From Corynebacterium sp. sy039 (lineage in GTDB: Bacteria; Actinomycetota; Actinomycetes; Mycobacteriales; Mycobacteriaceae): DNA of 64,000 bases. Below, piece by piece: positions 1 to 9,859 of the stretch. The position numbers were made by a program, and so were the translations under genes. The stretch's first letter is position 1; each line of letters begins with the position of its first letter. The notes under the pieces were generated by a model. That model made no database searches, was not told the DNA's origin, and saw only the letters and a list, made by a program, of their open reading frames with translations. The stretch is taken from positions 1,364,001-1,428,000 of the forward strand of contig NZ_CP042325.1 in NCBI RefSeq assembly GCF_007904105.1, read 5' to 3'.

Positions 1-807
1 TTTGGCACTCGAAAGATCGGGCACGCAGGAACCTTAGACCCCTTGGCCACAGGAGTTCTTGTGCTAGGAGTTGAGCGTGGGACAAAGTTTTTGTCGCACA
101 TGACTGCTGCGACGAAAGCCTATACTGCCACGATTCGTCTGGGGGTACGTACTGATACTGATGACTGCGAAGGAAACATCATTGAAAAAATTGATGCTCG
201 TGCTGCTCATCTAAGTGATCACGATATTGTTCAGGCAACACAGAGTTTTGTTGGTGATATTATGCAGCGTCCTGCTGCAGTGAGTGCAATTAAAGTAGCG
301 GGAAAACGCGCCTATCAGCTTGTTCGTGAAGGGCAAAAGGTAGAACTTGCACCACGCCCAATCCGTATCACAGCCTTTGATGTTCTCGCTCGACGTGATG
401 GGGATGATTATATCGACCTTGATGTCGCTGTAGAGTGTAGTTCTGGCACTTATATCCGTTCCTTGGCAAGGGATCTAGGTGAAAAACTCGAGGTAGGCGG
501 TAGTATCATCGCTTTACGACGTACTGCAGTGGGTGCGTTTACTCTTGCTGATGCACGTACTCTAGAAGAACTATCCGCTCATGCTTCACTATCGCTTACT
601 CTCGATCATGCTCTGCAACGCTGCTATCCAATTATGCGCGTAACACCACAAGAAGCTCATGATCTGAGCATGGGAAAATGGTTAGAACCACGAGGACTGC
701 ATGGTGTTCATGCTGCTGTTGATGAAAATGGCCACTCAATTGCCTTGGTAAAAGAAAGTAAAACACGTCTAGCTACTGTGTTTGTGGCACGACCTTCTAC
801 CCTTTAA
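1..807 (+). CDS. truB: tRNA pseudouridine-55 synthase TruB (5' end cut by window)
   Basis: Converts U55 of the tRNA T-loop to pseudouridine in the cytoplasm. The frame is open from base 1, so roughly the first 30 residues lie outside the window; 268 codons are visible. Visible residues 7-20 carry the TruB signature GHAGTLDPLATGVL with the catalytic Asp (visible residue 13). Further family blocks are the T-D-T-D-D-x-E-G loop, the SAIKVAGKRAY block and GTYIRSLARDLG. The C-terminal part is diverged, as is usual for the PUA-like tail. It runs convergent to the minus-strand translation operon that ends with pptT; only 26 bp separate the two stops and no clear terminator is seen there. TruB commonly neighbours rbfA and infB, which fits the locus. 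Confidence 0.96.
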   Translation, partial: FGTRKIGHAGTLDPLATGVLVLGVERGTKFLSHMTAATKAYTATIRLGVRTDTDDCEGNIIEKIDARAAHLSDHDIVQATQSFVGDIMQRPAAVSAIKVAGKRAYQLVREGQKVELAPRPIRITAFDVLARRDGDDYIDLDVAVECSSGTYIRSLARDLGEKLEVGGSIIALRRTAVGAFTLADARTLEELSAHASLSLTLDHALQRCYPIMRVTPQEAHDLSMGKWLEPRGLHGVHAAVDENGHSIALVKESKTRLATVFVARPSTL

Positions 808-833
808 TTGGGAATTGATAGTGTTCTGGGAGA

Positions 834-1499
834 TCAGCACGATAAAACAGCTGTCGTGCTCACAATATACCCATCCTCAATAAGCCATTTGCCCTCTATA
901 ACAGGCACTGGCGTCGGTTTAGTTAATATGCAAGAACTGAAGGTTCCGTCGGCATAAAGTTTGATTTCTGCTTCATCGAAACCTAACCACCGTCTACTCA
1001 GCGGGAACCATGCTTTATATGTTGCTTCTTTGGCGCAAAACAATAACCGATCCGCACAGTAAATGCCACTATCCATTAGCTGTGCTATCTGAGTTTTTTC
1101 ACTCCCATGTGCGATTGCCTCAAACACACCTTCTGGTAATGGTTCTGCCTGCTCAATATCAATTCCCATTGCGGGAACAATCAATCGCGGAGCTACCACA
1201 GCTGCACGAAAACCTGCAGTGTGGCTCAGCGATCCACTCACTGACGATGGAAATAACGGCATTCCGCGTTCGCCACGTAAAATTGGTTCACCAGTGTCGC
1301 CATGAAGCTGCGCTAGCGCTTGATGTGCACACCAGCGTGCATCACCAAACTCTGCTTTGCGCTTAGCAACAGCGTGAGACACCAACACCTGCTCGAGAGG
1401 ATGTAGCTGATTGAAGCGGCTAAGATCATGCTGCTGCGGATCGACTCGCAGACTATAGGCGCGTGCGCATTCAGGGAAAAGTCTAGGATCAAGCATCAC
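834..1499 (-). CDS. pptT: 4'-phosphopantetheinyl transferase (PptT/EntD type)
   Basis: Transfers the phosphopantetheine arm of CoA to carrier-protein domains. In corynebacteria the expected clients are fatty-acid synthase I and the mycolate-condensing polyketide synthase. At 221 aa it has the usual Sfp/EntD length. Motifs are GSLSHTAG (residues 89-96), the Mg-binding G-I-D (112-114) and KEATYK (157-162, the KExxYK helix). It is the last gene of the minus-strand operon. Its GTG start shares one base with the stop of the MATE transporter gene (TAGTG), and an ATG follows directly at 1496, so either could be used; the overlap implies translational coupling. The family is secure; the substrates are inferred. 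Confidence 0.93.
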   Translation of the reverse strand: MMLDPRLFPECARAYSLRVDPQQHDLSRFNQLHPLEQVLVSHAVAKRKAEFGDARWCAHQALAQLHGDTGEPILRGERGMPLFPSSVSGSLSHTAGFRAAVVAPRLIVPAMGIDIEQAEPLPEGVFEAIAHGSEKTQIAQLMDSGIYCADRLLFCAKEATYKAWFPLSRRWLGFDEAEIKLYADGTFSSCILTKPTPVPVIEGKWLIEDGYIVSTTAVLSC

Positions 1500-2872
1500 T
1501 ATATGCCTCTCGTACTCTTTTCATTCATGGCAGTCACATCATCAATGTGTGCCCATTTCATTGATATGAATCGCCATACCACGGCAATAAACCGAATGAA
1601 TACGAAAGCCATGAGCGCCCACCACACTCCAATAAGACCTGTGCCTAGTATGGCTGCTAATGCTATTCCAGGTAAAAAACCACCTAATACTGATGCAAGA
1701 GAAATGCTCCGCAAAAAAGCTGCATCACCAGCACCAAGCAATACTCCGTCGAGCGCGAAAACCACCCCGCCTACGATGGTCATGACAATCAATTGCCACC
1801 ATGAGTGTGCCACAACGTGCAACACTGCTTCGTCGTGAGTAAAAATGCGTGCAATAAACGTATGTCCTAGTGCACAACATAGCGCAAGAATGCAGGCAAG
1901 GAACGTCGAAAAGCCAAGAACCCGTTGTGCCACACTACGCGCACGCTCACGACTCTGAGCACCCAAGGCCTGTCCGACGAGAGCTTGGGCTGCAATGGCC
2001 AATGAATCAAGAAACAGCGCAATAAAATTCCACAATTGCAGCAAAATATGATGTGCCGCCAAAGCTGTTGCACCATAGCGACCTAAAACTGCTGCTGCAC
2101 ACAAAAAGGCAACTTGAAAAGATAAGGATCGAATAATCAGATCACGCGCAAGGACTAGTTGATGGGTGATGATGGACACTCGAGGTATCCATGATCCTTG
2201 ATGATGATGAATGAGGCAACCAAGAAAACATAATGCAGTGATAGCTGTTGCCAATAAGGTAGCCCATGCTGAACCATATAGACCCCACTTATGCACAAAA
2301 ATCGGGATAAGAACTGCCGCGGGAATGACACCAGCTAGAGTAAAAAGCAATGGTAAGCGCGTGTTCTGGATACCACGTAGCCATCCATTGCCTGCCATAT
2401 CTATTAACACCAATGGAATAGCAAAAGCAGTGATTTTCAACCACCCTGCTGCACGCTGCGCTATGTCTGGCTGGGTGCTCATCCACGCACAGAGTTGCTC
2501 TGCATTGAAGAAGATCACCATACATAACCCTGTACCGACAAAAAGCGCAATCCAGGTTGCTTGTACCCCTTCAGTAATTGCTCCTCGACGATCACCAGCA
2601 CCATAAAGACGAGCACTACGTGCAGTAGTGCCATAAGAAAGAAAAGTAAGTTGGGCAGAAAACATAGAATAAATAGTGCTTCCTGCCGCAAGTGCAGCAA
2701 GTGCTATCCCGCCAAGGCGACCGACAATAGCAGTATCAAGCAACACAAAAATAGGTGTTGTTAAGAGCACGCCTAGAGCTGGCACGGCAAGCCCCATGAT
2801 GGTGCTTATCGTTACTCTTTGCGCGCCTGTGTCAGTGAGCACATCATCTTCCCTGTGGTTCACCTGTTGCAT
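1499..2872 (-). CDS. MATE-family efflux transporter (DinF-like)
   Basis: A 457-aa multi-pass membrane protein of the multi-antimicrobial extrusion family, probably a cation-coupled exporter of unknown substrates. About twelve hydrophobic segments are visible as two related halves. Family-like stretches are LLDTAIVGRLGGIALAALA near residue 45 and the AAQALVGQALGAQSRERA block near residue 290, which is typical of the second MatE repeat. It starts at an ATG just after GAGGAAA, 41 bp downstream of the DHH phosphoesterase stop, and overlaps pptT by one base. The same neighbourhood (rbfA, DHH phosphoesterase, MATE, phosphopantetheinyl transferase) occurs in other corynebacteria as far as I recall. 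The substrate cannot be read from the sequence. Confidence 0.9.
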   Translation of the reverse strand: MQQVNHREDDVLTDTGAQRVTISTIMGLAVPALGVLLTTPIFVLLDTAIVGRLGGIALAALAAGSTIYSMFSAQLTFLSYGTTARSARLYGAGDRRGAITEGVQATWIALFVGTGLCMVIFFNAEQLCAWMSTQPDIAQRAAGWLKITAFAIPLVLIDMAGNGWLRGIQNTRLPLLFTLAGVIPAAVLIPIFVHKWGLYGSAWATLLATAITALCFLGCLIHHHQGSWIPRVSIITHQLVLARDLIIRSLSFQVAFLCAAAVLGRYGATALAAHHILLQLWNFIALFLDSLAIAAQALVGQALGAQSRERARSVAQRVLGFSTFLACILALCCALGHTFIARIFTHDEAVLHVVAHSWWQLIVMTIVGGVVFALDGVLLGAGDAAFLRSISLASVLGGFLPGIALAAILGTGLIGVWWALMAFVFIRFIAVVWRFISMKWAHIDDVTAMNEKSTRGI

Positions 2873-2913
2873 TTTCCTCGGTACTTATCTGTGCTTATCT
2901 GCCATTGCTCTAG

Positions 2914-3942
2914 CTAGGCGTCGAGAGCAGTTTCTATTGCGTGGAGCACCCGTGAAGTAATGTTCTCAGTAGTCCCAAAAATACTAAAACCGGCTGAACG
3001 TAAATGACCACCGCCACCAAATATTTTGGCAATACGAGAGACATCAATTGTGTGCGAACGCAAAGATACAGTCCAATCACCTGGCGCATACTCTTTGAGC
3101 ACCACCACAATATCAGTGTCACTCAGACCACGCACCATATCAGCAATTTTCTCCACAGGCGCTTGAGCATGACCGGCAATGATGTCATAGGCAGCCACGG
3201 CAATCACTATCCTAGTCTGCTCAATATCGTAGGAGGTGAGATTCTGCAGCACACTACCTATCATTTTTAAGTCTGCGATAGTGCCTCCGTCGAAAAGCTC
3301 CCTGGATATCCGACGAATATCAATGCCGGTATCTACTAATTCTTGCGCCAGCATATGCATTTTTGCCCGACCCCAGCGAAAACCACCAGTGTCGGTAGCA
3401 AGACCAGAGTAGAGTGCATACGCAATATCACGGTCGATGGCAATATCTAAGAATCGGAACCAATCATATAGCACTGTAGTTGTTGATTCTGCATCACGAT
3501 CAATGAGGTTTATCCCACCAAAACCCAGGTTAGAGGTGTGGTGATCGATGAGGATTACACGCTCTGGGTGCGCCAGAATTTCTGGTTGCAATGTTCCTGT
3601 ACGTGATGAAGCACCACAGTCAACAACAATGACAAGATCATGCTCAGGTAGTCGATCGGCTAACGCTACCTCAGTAGCACCTGGAATATGCATAAGCTCT
3701 GTGTCAAGCAGATGGCGTTGACCAATCACTGCTTGTGCTTGTTTCCCCATATTCTCTAGCACGCGTACTAACGCACAAGCACTACCAATAGCGTCAGCAT
3801 CTGGATTAACATGACCCACAACCACGATCTTGTGCGCATGGATTATAGCTTGGCTTGCTGCTGTGAGCGCAGGTAAGCAGGAGTCACTAATGTAGCGAGG
3901 CGTACGTCGATCGCTCAACGGCGGTGACGCTGGCATTGACAC
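2914..3942 (-). CDS. nrnA: DHH-family phosphoesterase, NrnA-like (nanoRNase / pAp phosphatase)
   Basis: Predicted to degrade very short RNA oligonucleotides and/or dephosphorylate 3',5'-pAp, using Mn2+ in the cytoplasm. At 342 aa it has the standard NrnA length. The DHH domain shows GHVNPDADAIGS (residues 43-54, metal-binding Asp residues), VVDCG near 107-110 and the name-giving D-H-H at 133-135. The DHHA1 RNA-binding domain ends with the GGGGHLRSAGF motif at about 309-319. The start is GTG at 3942, preceded by AAAGGAAG about nine bases upstream. It lies 33 bp after rbfA in the nusA-infB-rbfA operon, its usual place in actinobacteria. Which of the two activities matters in vivo is not visible. 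Confidence 0.93.
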   Translation of the reverse strand: MSMPASPPLSDRRTPRYISDSCLPALTAASQAIIHAHKIVVVGHVNPDADAIGSACALVRVLENMGKQAQAVIGQRHLLDTELMHIPGATEVALADRLPEHDLVIVVDCGASSRTGTLQPEILAHPERVILIDHHTSNLGFGGINLIDRDAESTTTVLYDWFRFLDIAIDRDIAYALYSGLATDTGGFRWGRAKMHMLAQELVDTGIDIRRISRELFDGGTIADLKMIGSVLQNLTSYDIEQTRIVIAVAAYDIIAGHAQAPVEKIADMVRGLSDTDIVVVLKEYAPGDWTVSLRSHTIDVSRIAKIFGGGGHLRSAGFSIFGTTENITSRVLHAIETALDA

Positions 3943-3975
3943 GTCTTGCTTCCTTTCACAGTGATTCTTCTGTCT

Positions 3976-4413
3976 CTATTCTTCTTCCATAGTCTTATAA
4001 GGACTTGGATCCCCTGCAGGCGTGGCGGTTTCTTTTAGCTTTGCTAACTCCTCATCACGCTTCCTGGCTTTTTCTAGGAGCTGTTCCATATAAGAACTTG
4101 TCTCAGGAACATTATCAAAAGCAAAAGACAGTGTTGGCGTGAACCGAACACTCAATTGCTGGCCTACTATTCGACGCAAATGCCCTTTAACCTTTTCCAG
4201 CGCCGCAGAAGCTGCCTGCACATCAGGTTCTTCATCAATAGTTTTTCCCCGTACTGTGTAATACACAGTGGCATCATGCAAATCGCCGGTAACGCGAGCA
4301 TCAGTAATCGTGATGTACTCCACTCGTGGATCTCGTATTTCACGTTCAAGAGCGGTTGCTACAATCGTCTGTATTCTCTTAGCCATCCGAGCAGCACGTG
4401 CGTGATCTACCAT
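3976..4413 (-). CDS. rbfA: 30S ribosome-binding factor A
   Basis: A 145-aa KH-like-fold protein that binds the 30S subunit and helps late 16S rRNA 5'-end maturation and cold adaptation. The N-terminus has the typical [15 protein letters not shown] and [10 protein letters not shown] blocks, followed by [20 protein letters not shown] short charged and Pro-rich C-terminal tail (about residues 115-145) extends past the core, as is common in actinobacteria. It follows infB by 129 bp on the same strand and precedes the DHH phosphoesterase by 33 bp. Identification is secure from sequence and operon position. Confidence 0.97.
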   Translation of the reverse strand: MVDHARAARMAKRIQTIVATALEREIRDPRVEYITITDARVTGDLHDATVYYTVRGKTIDEEPDVQAASAALEKVKGHLRRIVGQQLSVRFTPTLSFAFDNVPETSSYMEQLLEKARKRDEELAKLKETATPAGDPSPYKTMEEE

Positions 4414-4542
4414 TTTTCTCCATCATTATTTTTACTTTTCGACGCCTATTCTAAACGCCGACAATCTTGTTCGCAGGATAAAACCCCGACATAAGTTCGC
4501 CTTTCGACGTTCCTCTGCCGGGGCAAAAACTGCTACTGCAAT

Positions 4543-7425
4543 TTAGTCTCGAGGCACCTCAACCTGCTCAAAGACCTCGATAATATCATCAACCTGAATG
4601 TCAGGATAGCTCAATACCATACCGCATTCGTAGCCAGCCATAACTTCTGTAACATCGTCTTTTTCACGACGCAGCGAGTCGATAGTTGCTTTAGCGGCAA
4701 TAACAGCACCATCACGCAACAATCGTACTGAAGCACCACGGCGTACCTTACCGCTTTCAACCATACAACCAGCAATAAGACCAACTGCAGATGCCTTGAA
4801 GATAGCGCGAATTTCTGCACGACCAATTTCGCGTTCCTCGTAAATTGGCTTGAGCATACCCTTGAGTGCTTGCTCAACTTCTTCAATGGCACGGTAGATA
4901 ACCGTGTAGTAACGAATATCCACGCCTTCAGCATTTGCTTCCTCAGTAGCCTTGCCTTCAGAGCGAACATTGAAGGCAATGATTACCGCGTCAGATGCCG
5001 CAGCCAAAGATACGTTAGTTTGTGTTACCGCACCTACACCGCGGTCAATGATATTGAGCTCAACTTCATCATCAATATCAATCTTAAGCAAAGCATCTTC
5101 CAGCGCTTCAACAGAACCTGCATTATCACCTTTAAGAATAAGGTTAAGCGTCGATGTCTCTTTAAGTACGGTATCGAGATCTTCAAGAGAAACACGCTTA
5201 CGGGTCTTAGCAGCCAAAGCATTGCGCTTACGAGCATTACGTTGGTTAGCGATCTGACGTGCCACTCGGTCATCGTCGACAACCAAAAGGTTATCTCCCG
5301 CACCAGGAACACCATTGAGACCTTGTACCTGGACTGGACGCGATGGACCAGCCTCCGCTACGTCATTACCAAACTCATCCACCATACGACGCACACGACC
5401 ATAAGCATCACCTGCGACGATGGAATCACCTACACGCAAAGTACCACGTTGCACAATAACAGTTGCCACAGGTCCACGACCACGGTCAAGGTGAGCTTCA
5501 ATAGCAACACCTTGGGCATCCATATCTGGATTAGCACGCAAATCCAAGGATGCGTCAGCGGTAAGCAATACTGACTCTAGTAGCGCATCGATATTGGTGT
5601 TTTGCTTAGCGGAAATATCCACAAACATGGTGTCACCACCATATTCTTCTGGGACAAGACCATATTCAGTCAATTGACCACGAATTTTATCAGGAGACGC
5701 ACCCGGTTTATCAATCTTATTAACAGCAACCACGATAGGTACTTCCGCTGCTTTAGCGTGGTTAATAGCCTCAACAGTCTGTGGCATGACACCGTCATCA
5801 GCAGCAACAACAAGTACAGCAATGTCAGTAGACTTTGCACCACGAGCACGCATTGCAGTGAAGGCTTCGTGACCAGGAGTATCCAAGAAAGTGATCTTAC
5901 GTGGTACTTCTTCTACCTCCACGGTGACCTGATAAGCACCAATACCCTGCGTAATTCCTCCTGCCTCGTCAGACCCAACATTGGTCTTACGGATGGAGTC
6001 AAGCAAACGAGTCTTACCATGATCAACGTGACCCATAACGGTAACTACTGGTGGGCGTTGTGCTAGGTCGTCTTCGCTACCTTCATCTTCACCAAATTGC
6101 AGGTCGAAAGATTCCAGGAGCTCACGATCCTCGTCCTCAGGTGAAACAACCTCAACCTTGTAGTTCATTTCATCGCCAAGCAGCATCAAAGTTTCTTCAT
6201 TCACAGAAGCGGTGGTCGTTACCATCTCACCGAGGTTGAACAGAGCTTGCACTAAAGCTGCTGGATCAGCCTTGATCTTGTCTGCAAAGTCAGATAAGGA
6301 TGCACCACGTGCCAAGCGGATAGTAGCACCGCCACCATCTGGCAACCGCACGCCACCAACAAGATTTGGTGCTTGCATTGCCTCATACTCATTACGCTTT
6401 TGACGCTTGGACTTGCGTCCTTTACGAGGAGCGCCGCCTGGGCGTCCGAAAGCACCAGCTGTTCCACCACGACGTCCACCACGTGCGTTATTACCGCCGC
6501 GTCCGCCGAAACCGCCTTGTCCTGGACCATTTTGCCCTGGTTGACCGCCGCGACCACGACCACCTCCGGGAGATCGGGTAGGCATCTGCGCTGGATTTGG
6601 ATGCGCAGGCATCATTGTTGGTGATGGACGACGTCCACCTCCCTGACGCTCATTTCCTGACCCTTGTGGGCGCGTATCACGACGCTGGTTTCCTTGACCG
6701 CGCTGCCCACCTGGGCGCCCAGCTCCACCTTGACCACGAGCAGGATTATTACCTTGTGACCTGGCACCAGAACGAGTACCACCTGGACGTGGTGCTGGAC
6801 GCTCGCCGCCTCCAGTAGAGAAAGGGTTATTAGCAACTCGAGGTGCACGAGCACCAGGACGTGGTGCTGGTTTAGCCTGCGGACGTGGCATCGCACCTGG
6901 CTTTGGCGCAGCAGGTTTAGGCATTGCACTTGGTGTTGCTGCTTTGTCTTGACGTGCTTTTTTCTCTCCAGCAGCACCAGACTTAGCTGGGGAACCGGAA
7001 TTAAATTGTGGCGCACTAGCCTGAGCCTGCGGCTTGGGAGCCGGTTTTGCAACTGGCTTAGGCTTTTGCACAGGTACGGGCTTAGCTGGTTGAGCTTGCT
7101 CTTTTTCAGCTTTAGATGCTGCCTTGGCTCCTGCTACTACACTTGGCTTTGCCGCTGGTTTAGGTTGCGGCTTCGCAGGCGATTTCTGTGCTTTTGCAGC
7201 CGCTGGCTTAGGTGCAGGTGCTTGCTTTTTAGCCGCTGGTTGTGCACTGGCGTTATCTCCACCAAGCGCTTCGTAATGCTGCTTCATCTTCTTTACTACT
7301 GGTGCTTCAATAGTAGACGAGGCAGTTTTAACGAACTCTCCCTGCTCTTTTAGCGTCGCAAGTAGTTCTTTGCTGGTAATACCGAGTTGTTTTGCCAACT
7401 CATGTACGCGTAGCTTTCCGGGCAC
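4543..7425 (-). CDS. infB: Translation initiation factor IF-2
   Basis: GTPase that delivers initiator fMet-tRNA to the 30S P site and promotes subunit joining. It is 960 aa long. An IF2_N domain spans residues 1-55. A long low-complexity linker follows, Ala/Pro/Lys-rich at about 60-195 and Gly/Arg-rich at about 200-340. A second IF2_N domain leads into the G domain with G1 GHVDHGKT at 465-472, G3 DTPGH at 515-519 and G4 NKID at 569-572. Domains II, III and C2 complete the protein. The start is GTG at 7425 with AAGGAG four bases upstream. The disordered linker is typical of actinobacterial IF-2, and its repetitive coding makes spurious antisense ORFs. It lies between ylxR and rbfA in the nusA operon. 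Confidence 0.99.
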   Translation of the reverse strand: MPGKLRVHELAKQLGITSKELLATLKEQGEFVKTASSTIEAPVVKKMKQHYEALGGDNASAQPAAKKQAPAPKPAAAKAQKSPAKPQPKPAAKPSVVAGAKAASKAEKEQAQPAKPVPVQKPKPVAKPAPKPQAQASAPQFNSGSPAKSGAAGEKKARQDKAATPSAMPKPAAPKPGAMPRPQAKPAPRPGARAPRVANNPFSTGGGERPAPRPGGTRSGARSQGNNPARGQGGAGRPGGQRGQGNQRRDTRPQGSGNERQGGGRRPSPTMMPAHPNPAQMPTRSPGGGRGRGGQPGQNGPGQGGFGGRGGNNARGGRRGGTAGAFGRPGGAPRKGRKSKRQKRNEYEAMQAPNLVGGVRLPDGGGATIRLARGASLSDFADKIKADPAALVQALFNLGEMVTTTASVNEETLMLLGDEMNYKVEVVSPEDEDRELLESFDLQFGEDEGSEDDLAQRPPVVTVMGHVDHGKTRLLDSIRKTNVGSDEAGGITQGIGAYQVTVEVEEVPRKITFLDTPGHEAFTAMRARGAKSTDIAVLVVAADDGVMPQTVEAINHAKAAEVPIVVAVNKIDKPGASPDKIRGQLTEYGLVPEEYGGDTMFVDISAKQNTNIDALLESVLLTADASLDLRANPDMDAQGVAIEAHLDRGRGPVATVIVQRGTLRVGDSIVAGDAYGRVRRMVDEFGNDVAEAGPSRPVQVQGLNGVPGAGDNLLVVDDDRVARQIANQRNARKRNALAAKTRKRVSLEDLDTVLKETSTLNLILKGDNAGSVEALEDALLKIDIDDEVELNIIDRGVGAVTQTNVSLAAASDAVIIAFNVRSEGKATEEANAEGVDIRYYTVIYRAIEEVEQALKGMLKPIYEEREIGRAEIRAIFKASAVGLIAGCMVESGKVRRGASVRLLRDGAVIAAKATIDSLRREKDDVTEVMAGYECGMVLSYPDIQVDDIIEVFEQVEVPRD

Positions 7426-7535
7426 TTTTCTCCTTGTTTTTTGGAAGGAAAAGCTTTCTTTAACACGCCCGGAAAAACCAGACCTGTTAAAAAGAGCGTC
7501 CTTCGCTTCTTCTCTGGACGTTCATCGCTGATGCT

Positions 7536-7895
7536 TCATCGTGTGCTCATCAGTGTTCGGTCTTCCTTATCATCAATATGGGTCTTTAGCGCGGTATTCG
7601 CTAAAAGGTACGTATGTACATGACCAGTATCTACCGCAGTAGACACCCGTAGCGCACGAGCAAAAGCCCTGCGCTTGATAGCAAGCTCATAGGCAGATAT
7701 TGTTGGCGTAATCCATGCTCCACGTCCACCTAACCGGCGACGAGGATCTGGGACAACATGACCTGAATTCTCTTTGTCAACTGTTACACGTAATAACTGA
7801 GATTGCGGATATTTTCGACTGGTAGCTATACAGGTACGGATGGGTTCTTTACGAGAACTCATCGTCTTTCGTTCAGAAAGCACCTGCTTAGTCAT
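7536..7895 (-). CDS. ylxR: YlxR family (DUF448) RNA-binding protein
   Basis: A small basic protein of the YlxR family, conserved between nusA and infB in many Gram-positives. It is thought to bind RNA and has been linked to RNase P and to gene regulation in some species. Visible family features are PIRTCIATSRKYPQSQLLRV near the N-terminus and the RRRLGGRGAWI block near the middle. At 119 aa it is a little longer than usual. The start at ATG 7895 has AGGAG four bases upstream; an internal ATG at 7862 would give the more typical N-terminus (MSSRKEPIRTC), so the start is unsettled. A 110-bp spacer precedes infB. Confidence 0.9.
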   Translation of the reverse strand: MTKQVLSERKTMSSRKEPIRTCIATSRKYPQSQLLRVTVDKENSGHVVPDPRRRLGGRGAWITPTISAYELAIKRRAFARALRVSTAVDTGHVHTYLLANTALKTHIDDKEDRTLMSTR

Positions 7896-8093
7896 TCAAC
7901 TCCTACTCATAACCACGTACACAATATCTGACTTCTTCTTGTTTCAAGCAAACATTATTGCACTTAGATACAACGACCATAAGTGACCAAAATAATGTGC
8001 TTGAAAACCTCAGAGCCTCATATAGTCTACGCCATTATCCCTAAGCAGAGCAATTAAAACCCACTCTTAGTCTTGACGGACTTTTAACTGCTT

Positions 8094-9095
8094 TTAACTG
8101 GCGTCAGAGCGAATATCAATCTTCCAACCTGTTAAGCGAGCAGCAAGGCGCACATTCTGCCCTTCTTTACCAATGGCAAGGGAAAGCTGGTAATCAGGCA
8201 CCGTTACCCTAGCTGTTTGCTCTTCACGACTAAGAATCTCTACATGAACCACTTTAGATGGAGCAAGTGAATTACCAACATATACAGCTGGATCATCTGA
8301 ATAATCAACAATATCGATCTTTTCGCCACCAAGATCATTCATGATGTTATTGACTCGCTGACCACGCGGACCAATGCATGCGCCTTTTGCATTTAAGCCT
8401 TTTTTATTGGCTTTTACTGCAACTTTAGAACGGTGCCCTGCTTCACGAGCAATAGAAACAATTTCCACCGAACCATCTGCAACTTCCGGAATCTCAAGCT
8501 CGAACAAACGTCGTACGAGCTCAGGGTGAGTCCTGGAAAGATTAATTTGTAAGCTCTTAGGGTTATTGCGATTGACATCAACAACATAGGTTTTAATTCG
8601 GTCACCATGTGCGAGTTTTTCTCCAGGCAACTGCTCGGCTGGCAGAATAATGCCATCTTGTCCCTCAAACTCACTACCTAGATGCACGACAACGATCCCG
8701 CGCTCATTCGCAAAAGCATCAGCCTGCACCACACCAGAAACCACATTGTGTTCATACGCGCTATATGCGTCATATGCCTGACTTGTTTCTGCTTCTCGCA
8801 AACGACTCACGATTGCTTCGCGTACCGCTTGGGCTCCAACGCGCCCGAAGTTACTTGGCGTATCGTCGTACTCAGAAATCACATTGTTATCATCATCGAG
8901 TTCACTGACGATCACTGTTACTTCACCAGTAGCACTATCAATATCTACTCGTGATTTTGTATTTTCTGCAGCAGCTTCTGCCTTGAAATTGAGATAGGCA
9001 TAAAGCAATGCTTGGGCAATCGTACCCAACATATCCTCAACGACAATACCGCTTTGTTCTTCGATATCTTTTAGCGCCTGGACATCTATATTCAC
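8094..9095 (-). CDS. nusA: Transcription termination/antitermination factor NusA
   Basis: RNA-polymerase-binding factor acting in pausing, termination and rRNA antitermination. At 333 aa it is the short actinobacterial form without C-terminal acidic repeats. Domains in order are an N-terminal RNAP-binding domain (about 1-105), S1 (about 110-185), KH1 with GACIGPRGQRVNNIM near 240 and KH2 with LAIGKEGQNVRLAARLTG near 310. Its start overlaps the rimP stop by four bases (ATGA type), so the two are translationally coupled. Just after the stop the sequence cttttaactg is present twice in tandem on the plus strand, and a 198-bp spacer separates the gene from ylxR. Confidence 0.98.
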   Translation of the reverse strand: MNIDVQALKDIEEQSGIVVEDMLGTIAQALLYAYLNFKAEAAAENTKSRVDIDSATGEVTVIVSELDDDNNVISEYDDTPSNFGRVGAQAVREAIVSRLREAETSQAYDAYSAYEHNVVSGVVQADAFANERGIVVVHLGSEFEGQDGIILPAEQLPGEKLAHGDRIKTYVVDVNRNNPKSLQINLSRTHPELVRRLFELEIPEVADGSVEIVSIAREAGHRSKVAVKANKKGLNAKGACIGPRGQRVNNIMNDLGGEKIDIVDYSDDPAVYVGNSLAPSKVVHVEILSREEQTARVTVPDYQLSLAIGKEGQNVRLAARLTGWKIDIRSDAS

Positions 9096-9706
9096 TTGTT
9101 ATGTTCCTCTCGCCATGTCATGGCTTCGTCGAAAGTTAAAGCAACTAATTCTCGTTCTTCAACTGTAGGTTGTGCGAACTCCACTTCTACCAGACAACCG
9201 GCATAATGTGCCAATTGCGCTGCTCGAACAATAAGTTGTTTCTTCTGTTTAGTAATCAAAATGACATTTTCTTCTTGAGCATCTAACGCACCAATACGCC
9301 ACAGAGTTGTCGTAGCTTTCTTCCCCTTCTGGCCTTGTCTGCCTTGCGGATTCCCATCTTCTCGTGCTTCATGCGCCTCCGCTATAGCTATAGCTCGACC
9401 ACGATTCCGACGCCAATGCCGAGGCAAAGTCAATGGTAAATCCACTCCTGGAGTGCTCACTTCAAGCGTATATCCAGCACCAAAATTAAATACCCCGGCT
9501 TCTTCTTGAGCATCACACCAAGCGGAAATATCACGCGACAATGCTTCAATCGTATCGGAATCGATCCGCCCATCTTTATCAACTGCTATAGCAACAACTG
9601 TTTTTTTGCCTGCGGGAGATATTTTTATCGCTTCAATATCTACACCATAGCGCTCGATTACAGGACTAAGCGCAGTTTTTAACTGCTCATCATTAGGAAA
9701 AGCCAT
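9092..9706 (-). CDS. rimP: Ribosome maturation factor RimP
   Basis: Assists 30S assembly around the 16S central domain. First gene of the nusA-infB operon. I place the start at ATG 9706 (protein beginning MAFPNDEQ, 204 aa), because the extra residues of the longest frame (GTG at 9784) are not RimP-like; ATG 9715 is also possible, and none of the three has a strong Shine-Dalgarno sequence. Family features are the N-terminal VIERYGVDIEAIKI strand and the YTLEVSTPGVDLPL block, followed by an insert rich in Gly, Lys and Gln (around GRQGQKGKK) before the SH3-like C-terminal domain. Divergent from the DUF4439 lipoprotein gene. Confidence 0.95.
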   Translation of the reverse strand: MAFPNDEQLKTALSPVIERYGVDIEAIKISPAGKKTVVAIAVDKDGRIDSDTIEALSRDISAWCDAQEEAGVFNFGAGYTLEVSTPGVDLPLTLPRHWRRNRGRAIAIAEAHEAREDGNPQGRQGQKGKKATTTLWRIGALDAQEENVILITKQKKQLIVRAAQLAHYAGCLVEVEFAQPTVEERELVALTFDEAMTWREEHNK

Positions 9707-9859
9707 AAAGTTCATGCTAGTCCACGATGCCGACAATATAACAACGTCGATACGGCACCTGGTGTGCCAACCGATAGACAGCACAGCATTCCAGGAAAAC
9801 CGCAGCTAACCACTGTGGCTTCACCAGAAAAGTAATACCATCAGTAGACTATATTAGTT

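Noticed and set aside
4870..5574. 234-codon plus frame antisense to infB
   Set aside because: It is antisense to the highly conserved GTPase and C-terminal domains of IF-2, with no start signal and no family features.
6252..7353. Several frames of 60-150 codons opposite and out of frame in infB
   Set aside because: They mirror the Ala/Pro/Lys- and Gly/Arg-rich low-complexity linker of IF-2 and show no protein-like sequence.
8081..8100. Tandem repeat of cttttaactg at the nusA stop
   Set aside because: Only two short copies; likely a local duplication at the gene end without function.
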